Shown here in pieces: positions 24,871 to 36,456 of a DNA stretch of 64,000 nucleotides. The first letter of the stretch is position 1. Each line of letters begins with the position of its first letter. This DNA is from Nectonema munidae. Lineage: Eukaryota > Nematomorpha > Nectonematoida > Nectonematidae. A model generated the notes under the pieces. That model did not search any database, was not told the origin of the DNA, and worked only from the letters and a program-made list of their open reading frames with translations. Both the position numbers and the translations under genes were made by a program. The stretch covers positions 930,001-994,000 of the forward strand of contig JAUIRK010001041.1 of assembly GCA_030549495.1 (NCBI GenBank), given 5' to 3'.

Positions 24871-24879
24871 AATACGCTT

Positions 24880-25680
24880 AAACAATTACGTGAAAAAATT
24901 TATGAAAATTTTTCCCTTAACATATCACTTGAATCAATACGTACAAAAATTCTTAACTTATCTATAACACGTAAAATTACAACAGTAATTTTGTTTTCTG
25001 TCAACTCTCAAATAAGGAAATCTAAAAGAAAAGAATTTTCCTAAGAATTTTTAAATAATTCTAATACTAATGATATGAAAATACCTACAATATTTTCATA
25101 GATGAGCCTAAATTTAATTTTCATTTGAGAAGCACATTTGTGAGATCAAGGAAAGGTAAAGAAGCCAAAATAGTAGTGCCAACGATAAGATGTGTTAACA
25201 AATCACTAATGCTGGCTATTAATATATATGTTGTATTAGGAAATTCACAAAGGCAATATTGACTCACAAAAATTATGCTTGCCTTTAAAGCAAATTAAAA
25301 AAAAATTTGGTTCAAAAGAACATATAACAAAACTGTGTTCTCTATATGGATAACGCAAAAATACACCGCTTTACAATTTATAAAGAAAGATATTCAAATT
25401 TAGCTCTTACATAGAAGAATTTATCTCAATACTCGTACATGATTAATCCTTGAACAAGCTTTTTTAAAAATAAAGTTATCAGTCTGAAAACAACTTTTTC
25501 AGGTTGATTGCATGAAAACTGGAATAAATGATTGGTTGGTTTGTTGGAGATTTTTTTACGAACTACCATTACTATTAAAATTAATCTATGAGATCCATTT
25601 ATTAGGGATTATAAATTAAAAGTTCGACTGTCTTTTTTAAGTGATACCTAGCAAAAATACCTTTAGCTAGGTAAAGATGT
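24880..25680. other. Intergenic upstream of repeat-protein gene 3
   Basis: AT-rich sequence with no gene. It probably includes upstream regulatory DNA for the gene starting near 25.7 kb. Confidence 0.35.
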
Positions 25681-25689
25681 CTAGTAAGG

Positions 25690-25698
25690 TATAAAAGG
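25690..25698 (+). promoter_or_regulatory. TATA box of repeat-protein gene 3
   Basis: TATAAAAGG is a near-consensus TATA box. A start about 25-32 bp downstream would fall at the Inr-like TCACATTAGT around 25710-25720, and the tandem ATGs at 25744 and 25747 follow with a short leader. Confidence 0.6.
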
Positions 25699-25743
25699 CA
25701 GTAGGTAATCACATTAGTAAATCACAAACTTTAGAAGTGCTAT

Positions 25744-25788
25744 ATGATGAAAGAACTTTGTTATTTGAATATAGAAAATAAAATTCAG
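25744..25788 (+). CDS. Repeat protein 3, candidate exon 1
   Basis: The tandem ATG codons open a 15-codon frame ending ATTCAG, followed by a GTTTTA donor. It ends in phase 0 and joins in frame to the exon at 26297, giving MMKELCYLNIENKIQ then IRTYLLLLSILVF. This places a hydrophobic signal segment at about residues 18-29 after a longer than usual N-region. The donor is weak, so a different small first exon is possible. Confidence 0.4.
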
Positions 25789-26296
25789 GTTTTAATCTTT
25801 TTGATATCCTAATGAATAATATCAATTAAGGAAAAATTATAAATTTTTTATTAATATTAAAATGTATTCAACGAGAAAGATAGATCGAATCAGCGGTAGG
25901 AAAGGGCTGAGGTGGTTGAAAGAGAATGGAGAAGATGGGGGAGATGTGACAGAGGGTGATTATAAGATATAAGGGCTTCGAATAGTGTGACATTGCGTTA
26001 TAAAGGAGAAGAGAGGCAGGGTTTGAAATGCCCATCCAAAAATTGTAAAGAATATAAAAATTTATAATTAAATATTATTTTTATTGGTTTGTGTATGTAA
26101 TTTTACGAAAAAATGGAAAGTTTCAATAAATGCAAGTAATTATTTCCAATTGGGTTCGTTAGTTTGGGCAAAAAATTCGCTCAATTTTCGTTATTAAATA
26201 TAATTTTATGGTAATATAGCTTAATATTTGATATAAATTTTAAAAACACTTTTTAGTGGTTGTAATATGCCTAATTATTTATTTTTTCAATTTTAG

Positions 26297-26824
26297 ATTC
26301 GAACTTATTTACTATTGCTTTCTATTTTGGTTTTTAATTTGGAATCTCAAAACGTTGCTTATTTGTCTGACTATGGAGATAGAGAAATTGTTTATTCTCC
26401 TGAAATTTATAAAGTACCTAAATATATACCAAAAACCGTTCCAAAAGTAATAATTAAACCGAAGCCTTTATACATACCCAGAGCTAAAACATCTTATAAA
26501 TATGTTCCTTTTCCAGTTTATGTTCCAAATTATATGCCTTATCCAAAACCAATAATAAAACCTGTTGTCAAGAATGTTTATGTTCCTTTCCCAGTTGTAA
26601 AGCCAAAACCTTATTTTCAACAGCAACTAGTTGTAAAAAATAATCCTATACTTGTTCCAAATCCCGTTGTTAAACCTTATCTCGAGAACGTATATATTCC
26701 AAAGCCAGTTGTCATAAATAAAGCTTATCCTGTTTCAAAAGATTACATTCAGCCTATTTTTGTTCCAAAATATATCGTTCAAACTAAAACGATATATAAA
26801 CCTGTGGTAAATGAAGCGCCATAA
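26297..26824 (+). CDS. Secreted Lys/Pro/Val/Tyr-rich repeat protein 3 (main exon)
   Basis: The exon begins after the acceptor TTTTCAATTTTAG and is open to TAA at 26822. It starts with a hydrophobic signal segment (TYLLLLSILVFNLES), then a short polar linker, then repeats such as VPKYIPKTVPKVIIKPKP, YVPFPVYVPNY and NVYIPKPVV to the end (VVNEAP). About 175 residues are visible, or 190 with the candidate first exon. It is the least basic of the three family members, with more Asn and Gln. Its first repeats align with those of the 15.8-kb gene. I see no enzymatic motif. A secreted structural protein of cuticle, filament or adhesive type is inferred. Confidence 0.75.
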   Translation: MRTYLLLLSILVFNLESQNVAYLSDYGDREIVYSPEIYKVPKYIPKTVPKVIIKPKPLYIPRAKTSYKYVPFPVYVPNYMPYPKPIIKPVVKNVYVPFPVVKPKPYFQQQLVVKNNPILVPNPVVKPYLENVYIPKPVVINKAYPVSKDYIQPIFVPKYIVQTKTIYKPVVNEAP

Positions 26825-26830
26825 TTTTTA

Positions 26831-26836
26831 AATAAA
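26831..26836 (+). terminator. Possible polyadenylation signal, repeat protein 3
   Basis: AATAAA is only six bases after the stop codon, which would give a very short 3' UTR. No better signal follows closely. Confidence 0.3.
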
Positions 26837-26849
26837 TATTTTTTTGTTT

Positions 26850-27115
26850 AAAATTTTTATTTTTAGTATTGCTTTGTTCCAACCTAAAATGAAAATTTAA
26901 CTTATGAAAAAATTAAAAGCTTATAAATCTGTTTTCTTCCTTATTTAAAAAGAATATTATTTTGTTTTTGTTGTTTCGTAAGTAAATTTATTTTTCATTT
27001 TTGCGTGTATGTTTTTTTTAAATTATTTGACAGATTTCATTTGTTTTTAGTTTATAGGTTTAAATGGGTAAAGTCAGAGTCTTTGACGCTTTGAATCAGG
27101 GGTGTGGATCATACA
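26850..27115. other. Non-coding, nothing recognised
   Basis: T-rich flank of the repeat-protein gene. Confidence 0.3.
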
Positions 27116-27138
27116 ATTTTCAAGGTGCATGCTAAACA

Positions 27139-27260
27139 ATTTATAGGAGGGGGTGGCTAACTAATTAAGAGGAGAGGATTATCTAAATAATTTATAGGAG
27201 GGGGTGGCTAACTAATTAAGAGGAGAGGGTTAGCTAAATAATTAATGGGAGGGGATGATG
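27139..27260. repeat. 51-bp tandem repeat
   Basis: The unit beginning TTATAGGAGGGGGTGGCTAA starts at 27141 and 27192, with a degenerate third unit at about 27243 and a more diverged G-rich echo near 27305. The period is 51 bp. Confidence 0.75.
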
Positions 27261-27417
27261 AGTGTAATTTGCAGATAACTGGGAGGGGTCTGAGGTCTAA
27301 ATAACTTACAGGAAAATAGGGGAGGGGGTTAAATAACTCATAGAGGGATGCAGAAGCTTATAATATTTAATAAACCTATTAAACATTTCTAACTTATACA
27401 ATCACTTTTTCTAATGC

Positions 27418-27689
27418 CGTATTTAAAAACTTTGAAGGCTGCATGTGGATTTAGGACCTCTGTCTTACTCTATGCTCTATGGGCAAAATTTGAGCAGTCT
27501 ACTAACAAAGCCTTTCATCTTAGTGTTGATTTCCTTAAACAAGTCCTGTAGGAAGAGTGGGACAACATGTCGGAGGGCTTGATCAAAAAAACTGAGCATC
27601 TTTCAAACGGCATCCGAAAGCTGTGGTTGCCAATGAAAGCGGCCTTATTTAATAAGCTATTTTTTGAAAGTACTTTAAATTTGTGTTAA
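27418..27689 (+). pseudogene. Mariner transposase C-terminal fragment
   Basis: The plus-strand frame reads YALWAKFEQSTNKAFHLSVD, then EEWDNMSEGLIKKTEHLSNG, then about 20 further residues to a stop. This is the C-terminal signature of irritans-type mariner transposases (ALW...E..TN..H.N.DSLK...EEW..MS...I.K.C..F). One in-frame stop interrupts it. No inverted ends were recognised. It is an old fragment. Confidence 0.7.
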
Positions 27690-27699
27690 ATTTCTTTAT

Positions 27700-28025
27700 A
27701 TGGAAGATAAGTCCTTCTTTTGTAATAAATGTTTGTAATTTATTTACTATAATTTTCTAAATTTTGGTTACCCAATCTTTATTGCTGGGAGGAATACTAT
27801 TTTTGATAAACAAAAAAAAAAATTAAAAAATCAGTATTAAATTTTTATCTATTTTTCTCATATAAAGTGAAATTTTTTATTTATCGCTAAGTGGACTAAA
27901 AAGTAAAAAAATATAATACTTGAGATCAGAAGTTTAATTGAATATATTGAATAATTATATTTGTCGCAAACTTAATGAATTATTAGTAAATAACATGGGT
28001 AATCAAAGGTCAATTATTTTTGGGA
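27700..28025. other. AT-rich intergenic
   Basis: Nothing recognised. Confidence 0.3.
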
Positions 28026-28035
28026 TGCAATAAAA

Positions 28036-28431
28036 CAGGGGCCGGGAACCTTTTTGGCTAAAAGAGCCCAAAAAACACATATTTTAAAATCTAATCCTCT
28101 GAGAGCCATATATATTTTTAAATACTGATTACAAATAAATGGAAAAAGAAGACCAACAATTTTAGAGTAAAATAACACTCTGAATTTATTTTAAACAATA
28201 TTGTTTTATCGAAGTTATTTAAATACGCAAAGTCCGCATCATCATCAGCTTTATCTGTGTCGTCGTGATTCGTAACGATGAAGAAATTAAGAGAGTGTAG
28301 AATTGGGAAGAAGGATATGCATTATCGCAATACCTCCCTTTATCCTGAAGGCCACCTAATTTATCTGAGAGCCAGATGCAGTCATCAAAAGAGCCATGTC
28401 TGGCTCGCGAGCCATAGGTTCCCGAGCCCTG
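28036..28431. mobile_element. Non-autonomous hAT element with perfect 8-bp duplication
   Basis: The ends are CAGGGGCCGGGAACC at the left and GGTTCCCGAGCCCTG at the right, an imperfect terminal inverted repeat. The 8-bp CAATAAAA is duplicated exactly at 28028-28035 and 28432-28439. Length is 396 bp with no transposase. Inner phrases AGAGCC and GAGCCA repeat near both ends. Confidence 0.9.
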
Positions 28432-28449
28432 CAATAAAACAATGTTGAA

Positions 28450-28950
28450 ATGTGTATCTTGTGGTTATCTTATTTTTAGCTATCTTCCTGTTGCAAATTA
28501 AGTTTTCGTATATATAATCTGGAGGCAGCGCACCCTTTGTCAAAGAGAGCCTTATTCGGTTTTGATATATTAAAAGACATGCGGTTTTATCCAACACACA
28601 AAGTTAACAAATTTATCAAAATTTAAGTTGATTACTGTGTGCTTACACTTTTTCAATAAATTATTAAATGCCTTTTAGGTGCAGACAATTTTATTTTTGG
28701 GGGAGAAACTAAGTAAAAAATTTTTTTCAATAATTGCATAAAATTTAATAAAATATTAAAACTACTTACAATTTAACTTTATAATTAATATGATAAAACA
28801 ATATATTATTATAAATATTTTTCTAAGATATCCAAAAAAATTAAGTGCTTAATAATGCGAGAACAATTGGATCAGATAAAGACCATAATATGAAATAAAT
28901 AAATTGTATTGTATTGACAATCAAGTAGTAATAAGAGACTAGTAAATCAT
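28450..28950. other. AT-rich intergenic
   Basis: Nothing recognised. Confidence 0.3.
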
Positions 28951-28959
28951 TGATATTTC

Positions 28960-29600
28960 AGACTATACCTTGCTTGTAAGCTGCTTTTCTATCAAATACT
29001 TAATCTCGTTGGCTTTTTTGAGATGAAATGCGATTAGAATATTTAGGTCTTCTTTTCTGGTGGTCAAGTTTTAAGGGATATTTGATGAGTAACCTGATGC
29101 GATGTAACAGCATACCCTGGTCCATTGATTTCAAAGATATATGCATAGCAAGGTTTTTGAAGTGTCGGCTTTCAAAGTAGCGAGTGCAATTAAAATTTGG
29201 CGCATGTTATCTTATGTCTATAATGCAATATGCGCATTTATTAAGCTGTAGTTTCTTTTATAGCATGATGCGCATACTTATCATCCAAGCTAACGTATAT
29301 AATTAGTAACATGTTTTCTTTGTGTTTTGAAATAAAATGATTAAAGGCTTGCATATAATCTATATATTTAGCGATGTTTTTTTCTGATAATATCTCTACA
29401 ATTAACCGAATTTAATGTGCTTCTTCTTTAACTGCAATTAAGGAGGGGAATGAAAAAATCCCTAGCTTTGCGTTTACAAGTCTATCATCGTTGCCTCTAA
29501 TACCTCCTATCAGAGAGCGTGCGGTTATTTCAAAAGTGGCGCCCAGCTCAATTAAATGCCCGCCTGAAATAATTGAAACTCTGCTTTAACCTTTTAGAGT
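28960..29600 (-). pseudogene. Unidentified broken coding relic
   Basis: On the minus strand this stretch has coding-like composition over about 600 bp, with several interruptions. I do not recognise the family. It is not one of the transposase, LINE or myosin families seen elsewhere in the window. An endogenous viral fragment, an unusual transposon or a dead host gene are all possible. It is bounded by a TTAA MITE fragment about 300 bp to its upstream side and shows no terminal repeats. Confidence 0.35.
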
Positions 29601-29899
29601 ACAATGGGTTAGCGGTGAACCAGAAAATAAAAAATCGTATGTTTTAAAGTTATATGAAAATCCATTCAAAAAGAAAAGAGACGGGTATCTCTCGAAAACC
29701 AATCCCTGAAAGGGCTAAATTATATAAAACTCCTTCCAACAGGCGATTCCTTTTTGAAAACACGATCCTTAAATTCTTGAGAACCAGTATCACTAGTTTT
29801 CAAAGAAATGAAAATTACCTGCTTTAAATATATAGAAAGACGACTATTCTTCAAAATTCTTTTCCTCAAGGGAATAGGTTGTTATATAAACCGGTTTTC

Positions 29900-29963
29900 G
29901 ACCAGAGTCGACATATGTCGACCTAATTTTAGATATCGTCTGATTATTCTGGTACTTAACGGA
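29900..29963 (+). mobile_element. TTAA MITE fragment, copy H
   Basis: ATATCGTCTGATTATTCTGG followed by TACTTAACGGA and TTAA (29964-29967) matches the 3' half of the TTAA MITE family. The left half contains GTCGAC-type sequence similar to the end of the copy at 37054-37172. Confidence 0.55.
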
Positions 29964-29974
29964 TTAACATAATA

Positions 29975-30880
29975 TGTGTACATCTTTATTATCATTGGTA
30001 AAAAATATATGGAATATTGTGGAAAATTTCTAATTTTCTAATTAAATGTTTGCATAATGGTATTTATTTGCATTATTTTCTTTAGAAGTCGTCTATTCAA
30101 AAAGTTTTATATTATGGAGATATTTATAAAACAACAGGGCTAACTATGTAAGATAATTTTAGTTACACACAAACAATTTTTACCCCTTCAAAAAATTATA
30201 GGCCACATTGTTCTCTTTTTATGAATATAATATATGCTTCAAATTGCAAAATATTCATATTGTAAATATTTCTATTTTCTAAAAGAAATTCTTGGTATGA
30301 AATTCAAATTGAGTAGCATACAATTTGTTGACTAATATGCCTTCTTTTCTAAATTAATATTTTTATGCTTAAAGCAGGCGATTTTCATTTCTTGTTACAC
30401 TGATGTGACGACATTGGCCCTCAAAGCTCTTTTATTCTTCAATATATCTATTTGAGCAGATGAAATAAATTGGTAGACTAAAGTAACATCCATGGTTAAT
30501 TTAGTTTTAAAATAAGGCCTATGGATAAGAGAGATGGAAGGGGGTGGGATGAGCACCTAACTTTGTTTAATTCCAGAATTTGTACTTATCTTTAGTTAAG
30601 TTCAAGTTTATGCACCTATGTGTTGTAAGTAATCTAACAGTCATTGGTATTTTCAAATACTATGCAACTATCTAATCATTAAAGCTGACGATATTTTTAT
30701 TTATTTCAGGCGATTTGAATAGGTAAATCATGTATGCCACTTTGTCTTTTTGCAATTTTATTATTTCTTGTTTAAAAATTTTTAAAATTTCAACAGAAAT
30801 AATGTTTAAAAAAACTTCAAACAAAAATGACACATGCCGATACAATATTCAACACAACAAAATTAAATTCTGATAGAATA
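29975..30880. other. AT-rich intergenic
   Basis: No supportable gene. Confidence 0.3.
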
Positions 30881-30891
30881 TACAAAATGTT

Positions 30892-30954
30892 CAAAAAGAC
30901 AAAATAGAATTGAAAAAAGACAAAATAGAAATGCAAAAAGACAAAATAGAATTG
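30892..30954 (+). repeat. 21-bp minisatellite, three units
   Basis: Three units of CAAAAAGACAAAATAGAATT type lie in tandem. Minus-strand frames through it are repeat by-products. Confidence 0.7.
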
Positions 30955-30964
30955 CGCAAAAGGG

Positions 30965-32220
30965 TAAAAGGACGAAATATAGTTAAATACGCTATATAAT
31001 AGGGGAAAATCCGAAAAGGAAAACACTTTGCAAGAACTTTATTTATACTTGAAGCAACACGCTGCTCATATTCCTTAAACGAAAAAGTAGGCTGTAAAGG
31101 AAATATGAAGAGGTTTGTGTTGATGATCTTGGTCTGCAAAGTTGTTTTGAAGAAAATTGATCTTAAGAATTATCCTCGATAGTTCACAAATGCTCATAAT
31201 TGCGAATTTTTTCACAAAAAAAACAACTCCACACTTTCATTTGATTATGCCAAGAGTACAATGCACTGCTAATAAAATAATACTACTTTTAAACAAGGAA
31301 AAGTTTGAGTTTAATCTTCTTATTGATGTTGATATTGACAGTTTGCAATCAAATAACTAATTGTATTACCACAACAAGACTCCTCATATTCAACTTTGTT
31401 CTTCTTCTTTTCCCACTTTACTTCTTATATATATATATGAATTGTAAGTTTCTACTTATTTAATTAAATTGAATCATTTTTCATTTTATTGTATTTCAAA
31501 CATTTTTAAAGTTTTACAAAAATTTTGATTTGTAACAATTTGTTATAATACCATAATTTGACAAATTGATTAGTTCAAATCATACTTTAGATAAAAACTT
31601 TATTTAAAAATATTTTTTCAAAGACTACTACCGACCAAAGCTTGTCATTGCCATATGTAGATGCCGTTTTAATATTTGTAAGCATGGAACGCTAATAATT
31701 ACTCCAATCAAAACGGCTAATTAAATTCAGACTTGGAATAATTATTATAGATTAAAGTGTTTGAATAAGGATAACTTTTTAACTTTATGCTTAATCTTTA
31801 AAATTAGGTTTTTGAACGGATTATAAACATGAAAGAATAATGTAATCTATTTTGAGTATTAAAAAGTTCGCAAGTTTCTCTGCACGTGTGTTACTGAAAA
31901 CACAAATATTTTATCCCTAAGTATCCAATTTTTATGGCCTCCATGATTTTTAAAACCAATTGCAATTAAAAAACCTGTTTTTAATTGAGAGCGAACATTT
32001 CTTCTTCTTTCCGCTATATAAGGCTTAGATTTCTGCTTTGAATCTTGTATAAAATAAGCACAACTTTTTAAAATACCATTTTCTTGGCATTTTGACTTTT
32101 CAGAATCACATAGATATATAGAACTTTTGTCCCTTTTTTCCGAAAAGATTCCCTGATAATTTTTTTGTTAAGCCAATGTGATGTCTTTTACCTGATCAAT
32201 GAGTACTATGTGTATATCTT
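30965..32220. other. AT-rich intergenic
   Basis: Contains a (TA)n run near 31422. No supportable gene. Confidence 0.3.
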
Positions 32221-32222
32221 AT

Positions 32223-32374
32223 CAGGGCTCACCAAACTACTGCCCGCAGGCCAGATCTGATAGGTGTTACAAAATAAGTATTTTTGAAAAGTGTTTTTTA
32301 ACTTTTCAATATTCCTGCCCGTGTTTTTTAATTTTGCGATAATCCAGCCCTTTTCAAGAAAAGATTGGTGACCC
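32223..32374. mobile_element. hAT-Charlie-like short element
   Basis: CAGGGCTCACCAAACTACTG followed by CCCGCAGGCCAGATC resembles the widespread hAT terminal phrase (CAGGGGTCCCCAAACTAC...GGCCCGC). An inverted, degraded GATTGGTGACCC closes it. There is no coding sequence, and the duplication is not clear. Confidence 0.5.
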
Positions 32375-32379
32375 ATAAC

Positions 32380-34140
32380 CTAAAGGTTAATTTCAGTCTC
32401 AAAGTAGTTTTAGTGTTTTACTATTTTATTAAAGATAGAAAGGTAACCTAGTGACAGAGGCAGAAAGCAGACTTCCTGTGAAAAGGGTGCAGAGAAGAAA
32501 TAGATTTATTACAAAGAAAGAGAGGAGCTAAAAGATTTTTCCCAACTTTCCCTCTCCCCAATTGTCAATATAGTCGTTGATCATATCAAATGAATTAGTT
32601 AGGTACATGAATTACTGTGTACGTAGACACTTTTCTGCTTAAATTTGAATTTTGTAATTTATTTATATTATAATAATGGTAAAATTTTTAGCCTCAAAAT
32701 GTTGTTACTAAACCAGATTTCACTCAATATAGAAAAGTAAAAAAACATCTTTCTTCATAGTGTTGTAACCTACACAAATGTTCAGAAAATGCTATGTAAA
32801 TTCATTTAGGACTTGGGTCTAGGAATTTACAGGTATGATGAAGTCGTGAATTTAAATCCGTCCTTTCAGTGCGAAGTGAAAGTCTAAAAAAATGTTTCAA
32901 AGAAAATGGCCAAATCTTGAATTCATATGAATTTGCTGAAGTCGTGATAAGCGCTAATGTTAAGTGATAATTGAATTATTTGTACACAAAATAATGCAAG
33001 AACAAAAATGTAATAACACATTTCCTTTCAATAAAAGCATACAATGATAATTAAGTTATGAAAGATAACACGTATGATACTTTTACTGTACTCAAATGAG
33101 TACAGCGTTGCCTAGGGATTCAAGGTTAAACTTAACATTCACCATTATCCAAAATATCACAACGGGCACTTTTAAAAATACGAATAATAACTTATATTTA
33201 TTTAAATAGCTAACACATTAAATAAAATTAGAATCTCTGAATTTTGAATTCTATGATATTGGAATAACTTTTTTTATTAACGTTAACTTGCATCCTTCGG
33301 TTATTGTAATCAATAGGGGTAAACTCTTAAGCTTAGAGGATACCTTTTGGTCCACGAGAAAAAGTATCTCATATTATGTGCTATAAAAATATTTGCGCAT
33401 CCCCTTCTCATTTTTTGGACCCATTGCTACGCGTGCGCAATTTTTTAGGAAACAATTCGACATTGTTTAAACAAATATTTAAATATTTTTTGCAAAACTT
33501 ACTATCTGCATAAGAATTTAATGAAGTTGGCATTTCAAGCAAGGACACATTTTTCTAATCACAAATTTCAGCTGAAAGATTACTCATTTTTCAGAATTAA
33601 AGGTATGTTTGAACACAAACAAAATAGTAGAATGTGTGATAGATCCATGTTTTTGTAATATGGGATCTCTAGAAGAACATTTTTGGCAAGAGTTTCTTAA
33701 ACAAATGGAATGAAGAATACAAATTGAAGTTTAATCCTGGACTATTGTATCGATTGGACCCGAAATTGTAAAAAATTGTAAATTATGCTTTCAAAGACTG
33801 CGCTCCATTAAAACAAGAAGGTAGTATCGAACATTTTTATGTTGTTCGAAAGATATCCTAAACTTTTATATGGCACCTTTCATTTTCGCGTTTGAAGTGA
33901 AAAAAAAGTAAATGAGTTCGAAACAAATGTGATAGAGGCCGTCAACCTTCTCCACTGCTTGTCAGAGATTGTCCGTCAAGCGAGGGTTTATTTATCTCAA
34001 ATGCAAAGGAATAAAAGTATATTTCTGATGAGTATATTTATGAATCTGTTGAAAGCAAAATCTTTTATTGATTCTCGCAAAGCATAGACACACTTTTTGA
34101 AGGCTTGCGGCTGAAAAATATATAGGTCGTGCGACCGATA
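32380..34140. other. Intergenic with faint coding-like patches
   Basis: AT-rich. A plus-strand patch near 33915-34060 reads FETNVIEAVNLLHCLSEIVR, with fair complexity, but I cannot assign it. It may be a decayed transposon ORF. No splice pairs or ends support a gene. Confidence 0.25.
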
Positions 34141-34150
34141 TGCTCTAAAG

Positions 34151-34512
34151 CAGGGATTCCCAACTTTTTTTTTAAATGTATCCCTAGCATAGCTAAAAAA
34201 TTTTAGTGTACCCTTTAAATTTAAAAATCCAAAATAACACAAAGAAAAAATTTTTATTCTTACATTGGTGAGAAAGACAGAGAGAGAGAAAGAGATGAGA
34301 AAATCTGTCAAAAGTGCTTGATTTGTTTACGCGATGTTTTATGTTTTGAATGTAATCTCCGATACCAAAACTTTTGTATCTGTCACGTTTGACATTAACG
34401 GATAGTAATAATACAATATAAATCCTGCTTTTTTTCTTAAAATAAATGTACCCCCTTAGGAGTGTAAATGTACCATTTTGGTGGTACATGTACCCCAGTT
34501 TGGCAACCCCTG
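34151..34512. mobile_element. Non-autonomous hAT element, 362 bp
   Basis: The left end is CAGGGATTCCCAACTT and the right end is AGTTTGGCAACCCCTG, an imperfect inverted pair. The flanks CTCTAAAG (34143-34150) and TTCTAAAG (34513-34520) match at seven of eight bases. The body has paired GTACC-rich phrases near both ends and no transposase. Confidence 0.85.
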
Positions 34513-34664
34513 TTCTAAAGCCTTCGTGAAAACACGGTATAAGTTGGAGTTTTTGACTCCAAAAGATATAGCTACAGCTTCTACTTTATCTGTTGTTTTT
34601 TAAATAATAATAAACCTAGAAACATTGTATCCACAAGTGGACCAATGGTGTTTAAAGGGGTTAA

Positions 34665-34794
34665 CCCATTAAGTCCCAATGTTCCCATTTGGGAACATAA
34701 GTAATTTCATCTTCGCCTGCTTTTTTCAATGACTTTGAATATAAATCGTCTGCGTTTTTTTAAATATCGTCTGATTTCTATGGTACTTAATGGG
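34665..34794 (+). mobile_element. TTAA-flanked MITE, copy B
   Basis: It is 130 bp, the same length as copy A at 5510-5639 and nearly identical to it. The flanking TTAA is at 34661-34664 and 34795-34798. The ends are CCCATTAAGTCCC and TACTTAATGGG. Confidence 0.9.
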
Positions 34795-34799
34795 TTAAG

Positions 34800-36315
34800 A
34801 TGGTATGAGTGTGATATCATGGTCACATCTACATCCTCTGATCCATTATATATTGCTGCATTAGTGGATGATTTAGATATTACTTTTTGTCAGCTAAAGC
34901 AAAAGCAATGCAGCAGCAATCACCATTTGCAATGCAACAAAGGATCACCGATTTTAAAATGGAAAAGAAAGGAAGTCAGATAACTTTATTATTACCTAAC
35001 ATTATTACCGGTTACCCAAGTTAGTGTTTGACGAATATTTTCGGCTTTACAATAAATTTTTAAAGGATAAAAGGTTGAAACTAAAAGAAGATATTCTCTT
35101 TCACGTTGCAATACTTAAATTTTTATAATAACCTTAATTCTGATCTCAAAACAAAATTATTTCAGAATTTGTTTTTGTATTTAGGATAAATGAGTTAGAT
35201 AAAAAATAGATACAATGATTGCAGAAAGAATATTGAAAGCATTAGCTAAGTTAACACTAAAAATTTTTGTCTTTTTAAATCATTTTTTTTACGTTTCGAA
35301 ATTTTTTCCCAGATTTCGATACGTTTCTATCGTATTTTTTTATTCCTATGCTATTTTACATTTCTAAAAGAAATTAGGTACGCGATGTCTTTTCGTATCG
35401 TAACGCAGACGGCCCACTACTGGACACAATAAGTAAGTTTCATAGATACTACAAGCACTTGCACTTCTATGCATGTATGTATGTGCGTGTGCGTGTGCGT
35501 GTATATGAGAATATTATATCGACTGTTTTTTGCTATTGATTTATTATTTGTGTTAACGAATTATATAAATAAATATATAAATAAATATCTGAATCCATCC
35601 ATCCATCTATATAAATAAATATAATTATGAACTTTTTTACTTATTACACAATTTTATGAATCTGGTGTTGGTCCTTCTAGAGAAGATTGAATTAATGGGA
35701 TGACGGATATTTTGTATACTACGGTTGCTGTGTGCATAACAAAAATGTTGAAGAATAATGAGTGTAGTAGTATCAATTCACTCACATTCACTCACTCTCA
35801 CCAACAACCTACACTTTTCATCATCTTTATTACGCCATCTTATCCTTGCACTCTCTGATCTATCTATATGATAATTAGGAGGAGAATTATGAGAACTGTT
35901 GCGATGACACCAAGCTTTGGGCTTATAATTTTCTTTTTTCAATTTTGGCATTAATTTATTTCGTTCTTGATCTGGCATGTGAAGTAAGTCAGTTAATGAG
36001 TTGTTGGTTTTGAATCACTTTTTCAATTTCCACCCTAACACGATAGTTAGTAATGCTAACTATACGTGAATTGGCTTGTCAGTTAGTTGGCTCATAATAG
36101 ATGCCTTGGTAAAATTTTGCACTATCCGTGCACCAGTTGAATACAGAAATTTTTGGAGCGAGTTTAACAAATTATAGTAGAGGATTCCTATTTTGCTATA
36201 TGTCAGCATTGTAAGCTGCTAGGAAGATGATGCGCAGCATGATGAGCCTTGTGCTTGCTTATATATTAGTAGGAGCAACAAAAATTCACCTCTAAATTCA
36301 CGAAAAATTGACCTA
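34800..36315. other. Intergenic, no firm gene
   Basis: A (GTGCGT)n microsatellite is near 35483-35503. Short frames at 34729-34983 and 35778-35978 have no recognisable domain. No splice pattern. Confidence 0.3.
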
Positions 36316-36324
36316 ACAACTTAA

Positions 36325-36456
36325 CCAATTTACGACCAATGTTCCTATTTTGGAACATAAGTAATTTCATCTTCGTCTGCTTTTTTCAGTGACTTTGAAT
36401 ATAAATCGTCTGCGTTTTTTTAGATATCGTCTGCTTTGCTTGGTCTTAAAAATGGG
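36325..36456 (+). mobile_element. TTAA-flanked MITE, copy C
   Basis: TTAA is at 36321-36324 and 36457-36460. It shares the TCATCTTCGTCTGCTTTTTT and AAATCGTCTGCG blocks with the other copies but ends in a variant GGTCTTAAAAATGGG. About 132 bp. Confidence 0.8.

Noticed and set aside
33997-34489. Two overlapping minus-strand frames of about 100 codons
   Set aside because: They run through a non-autonomous hAT element and its flank, and no domain is seen.
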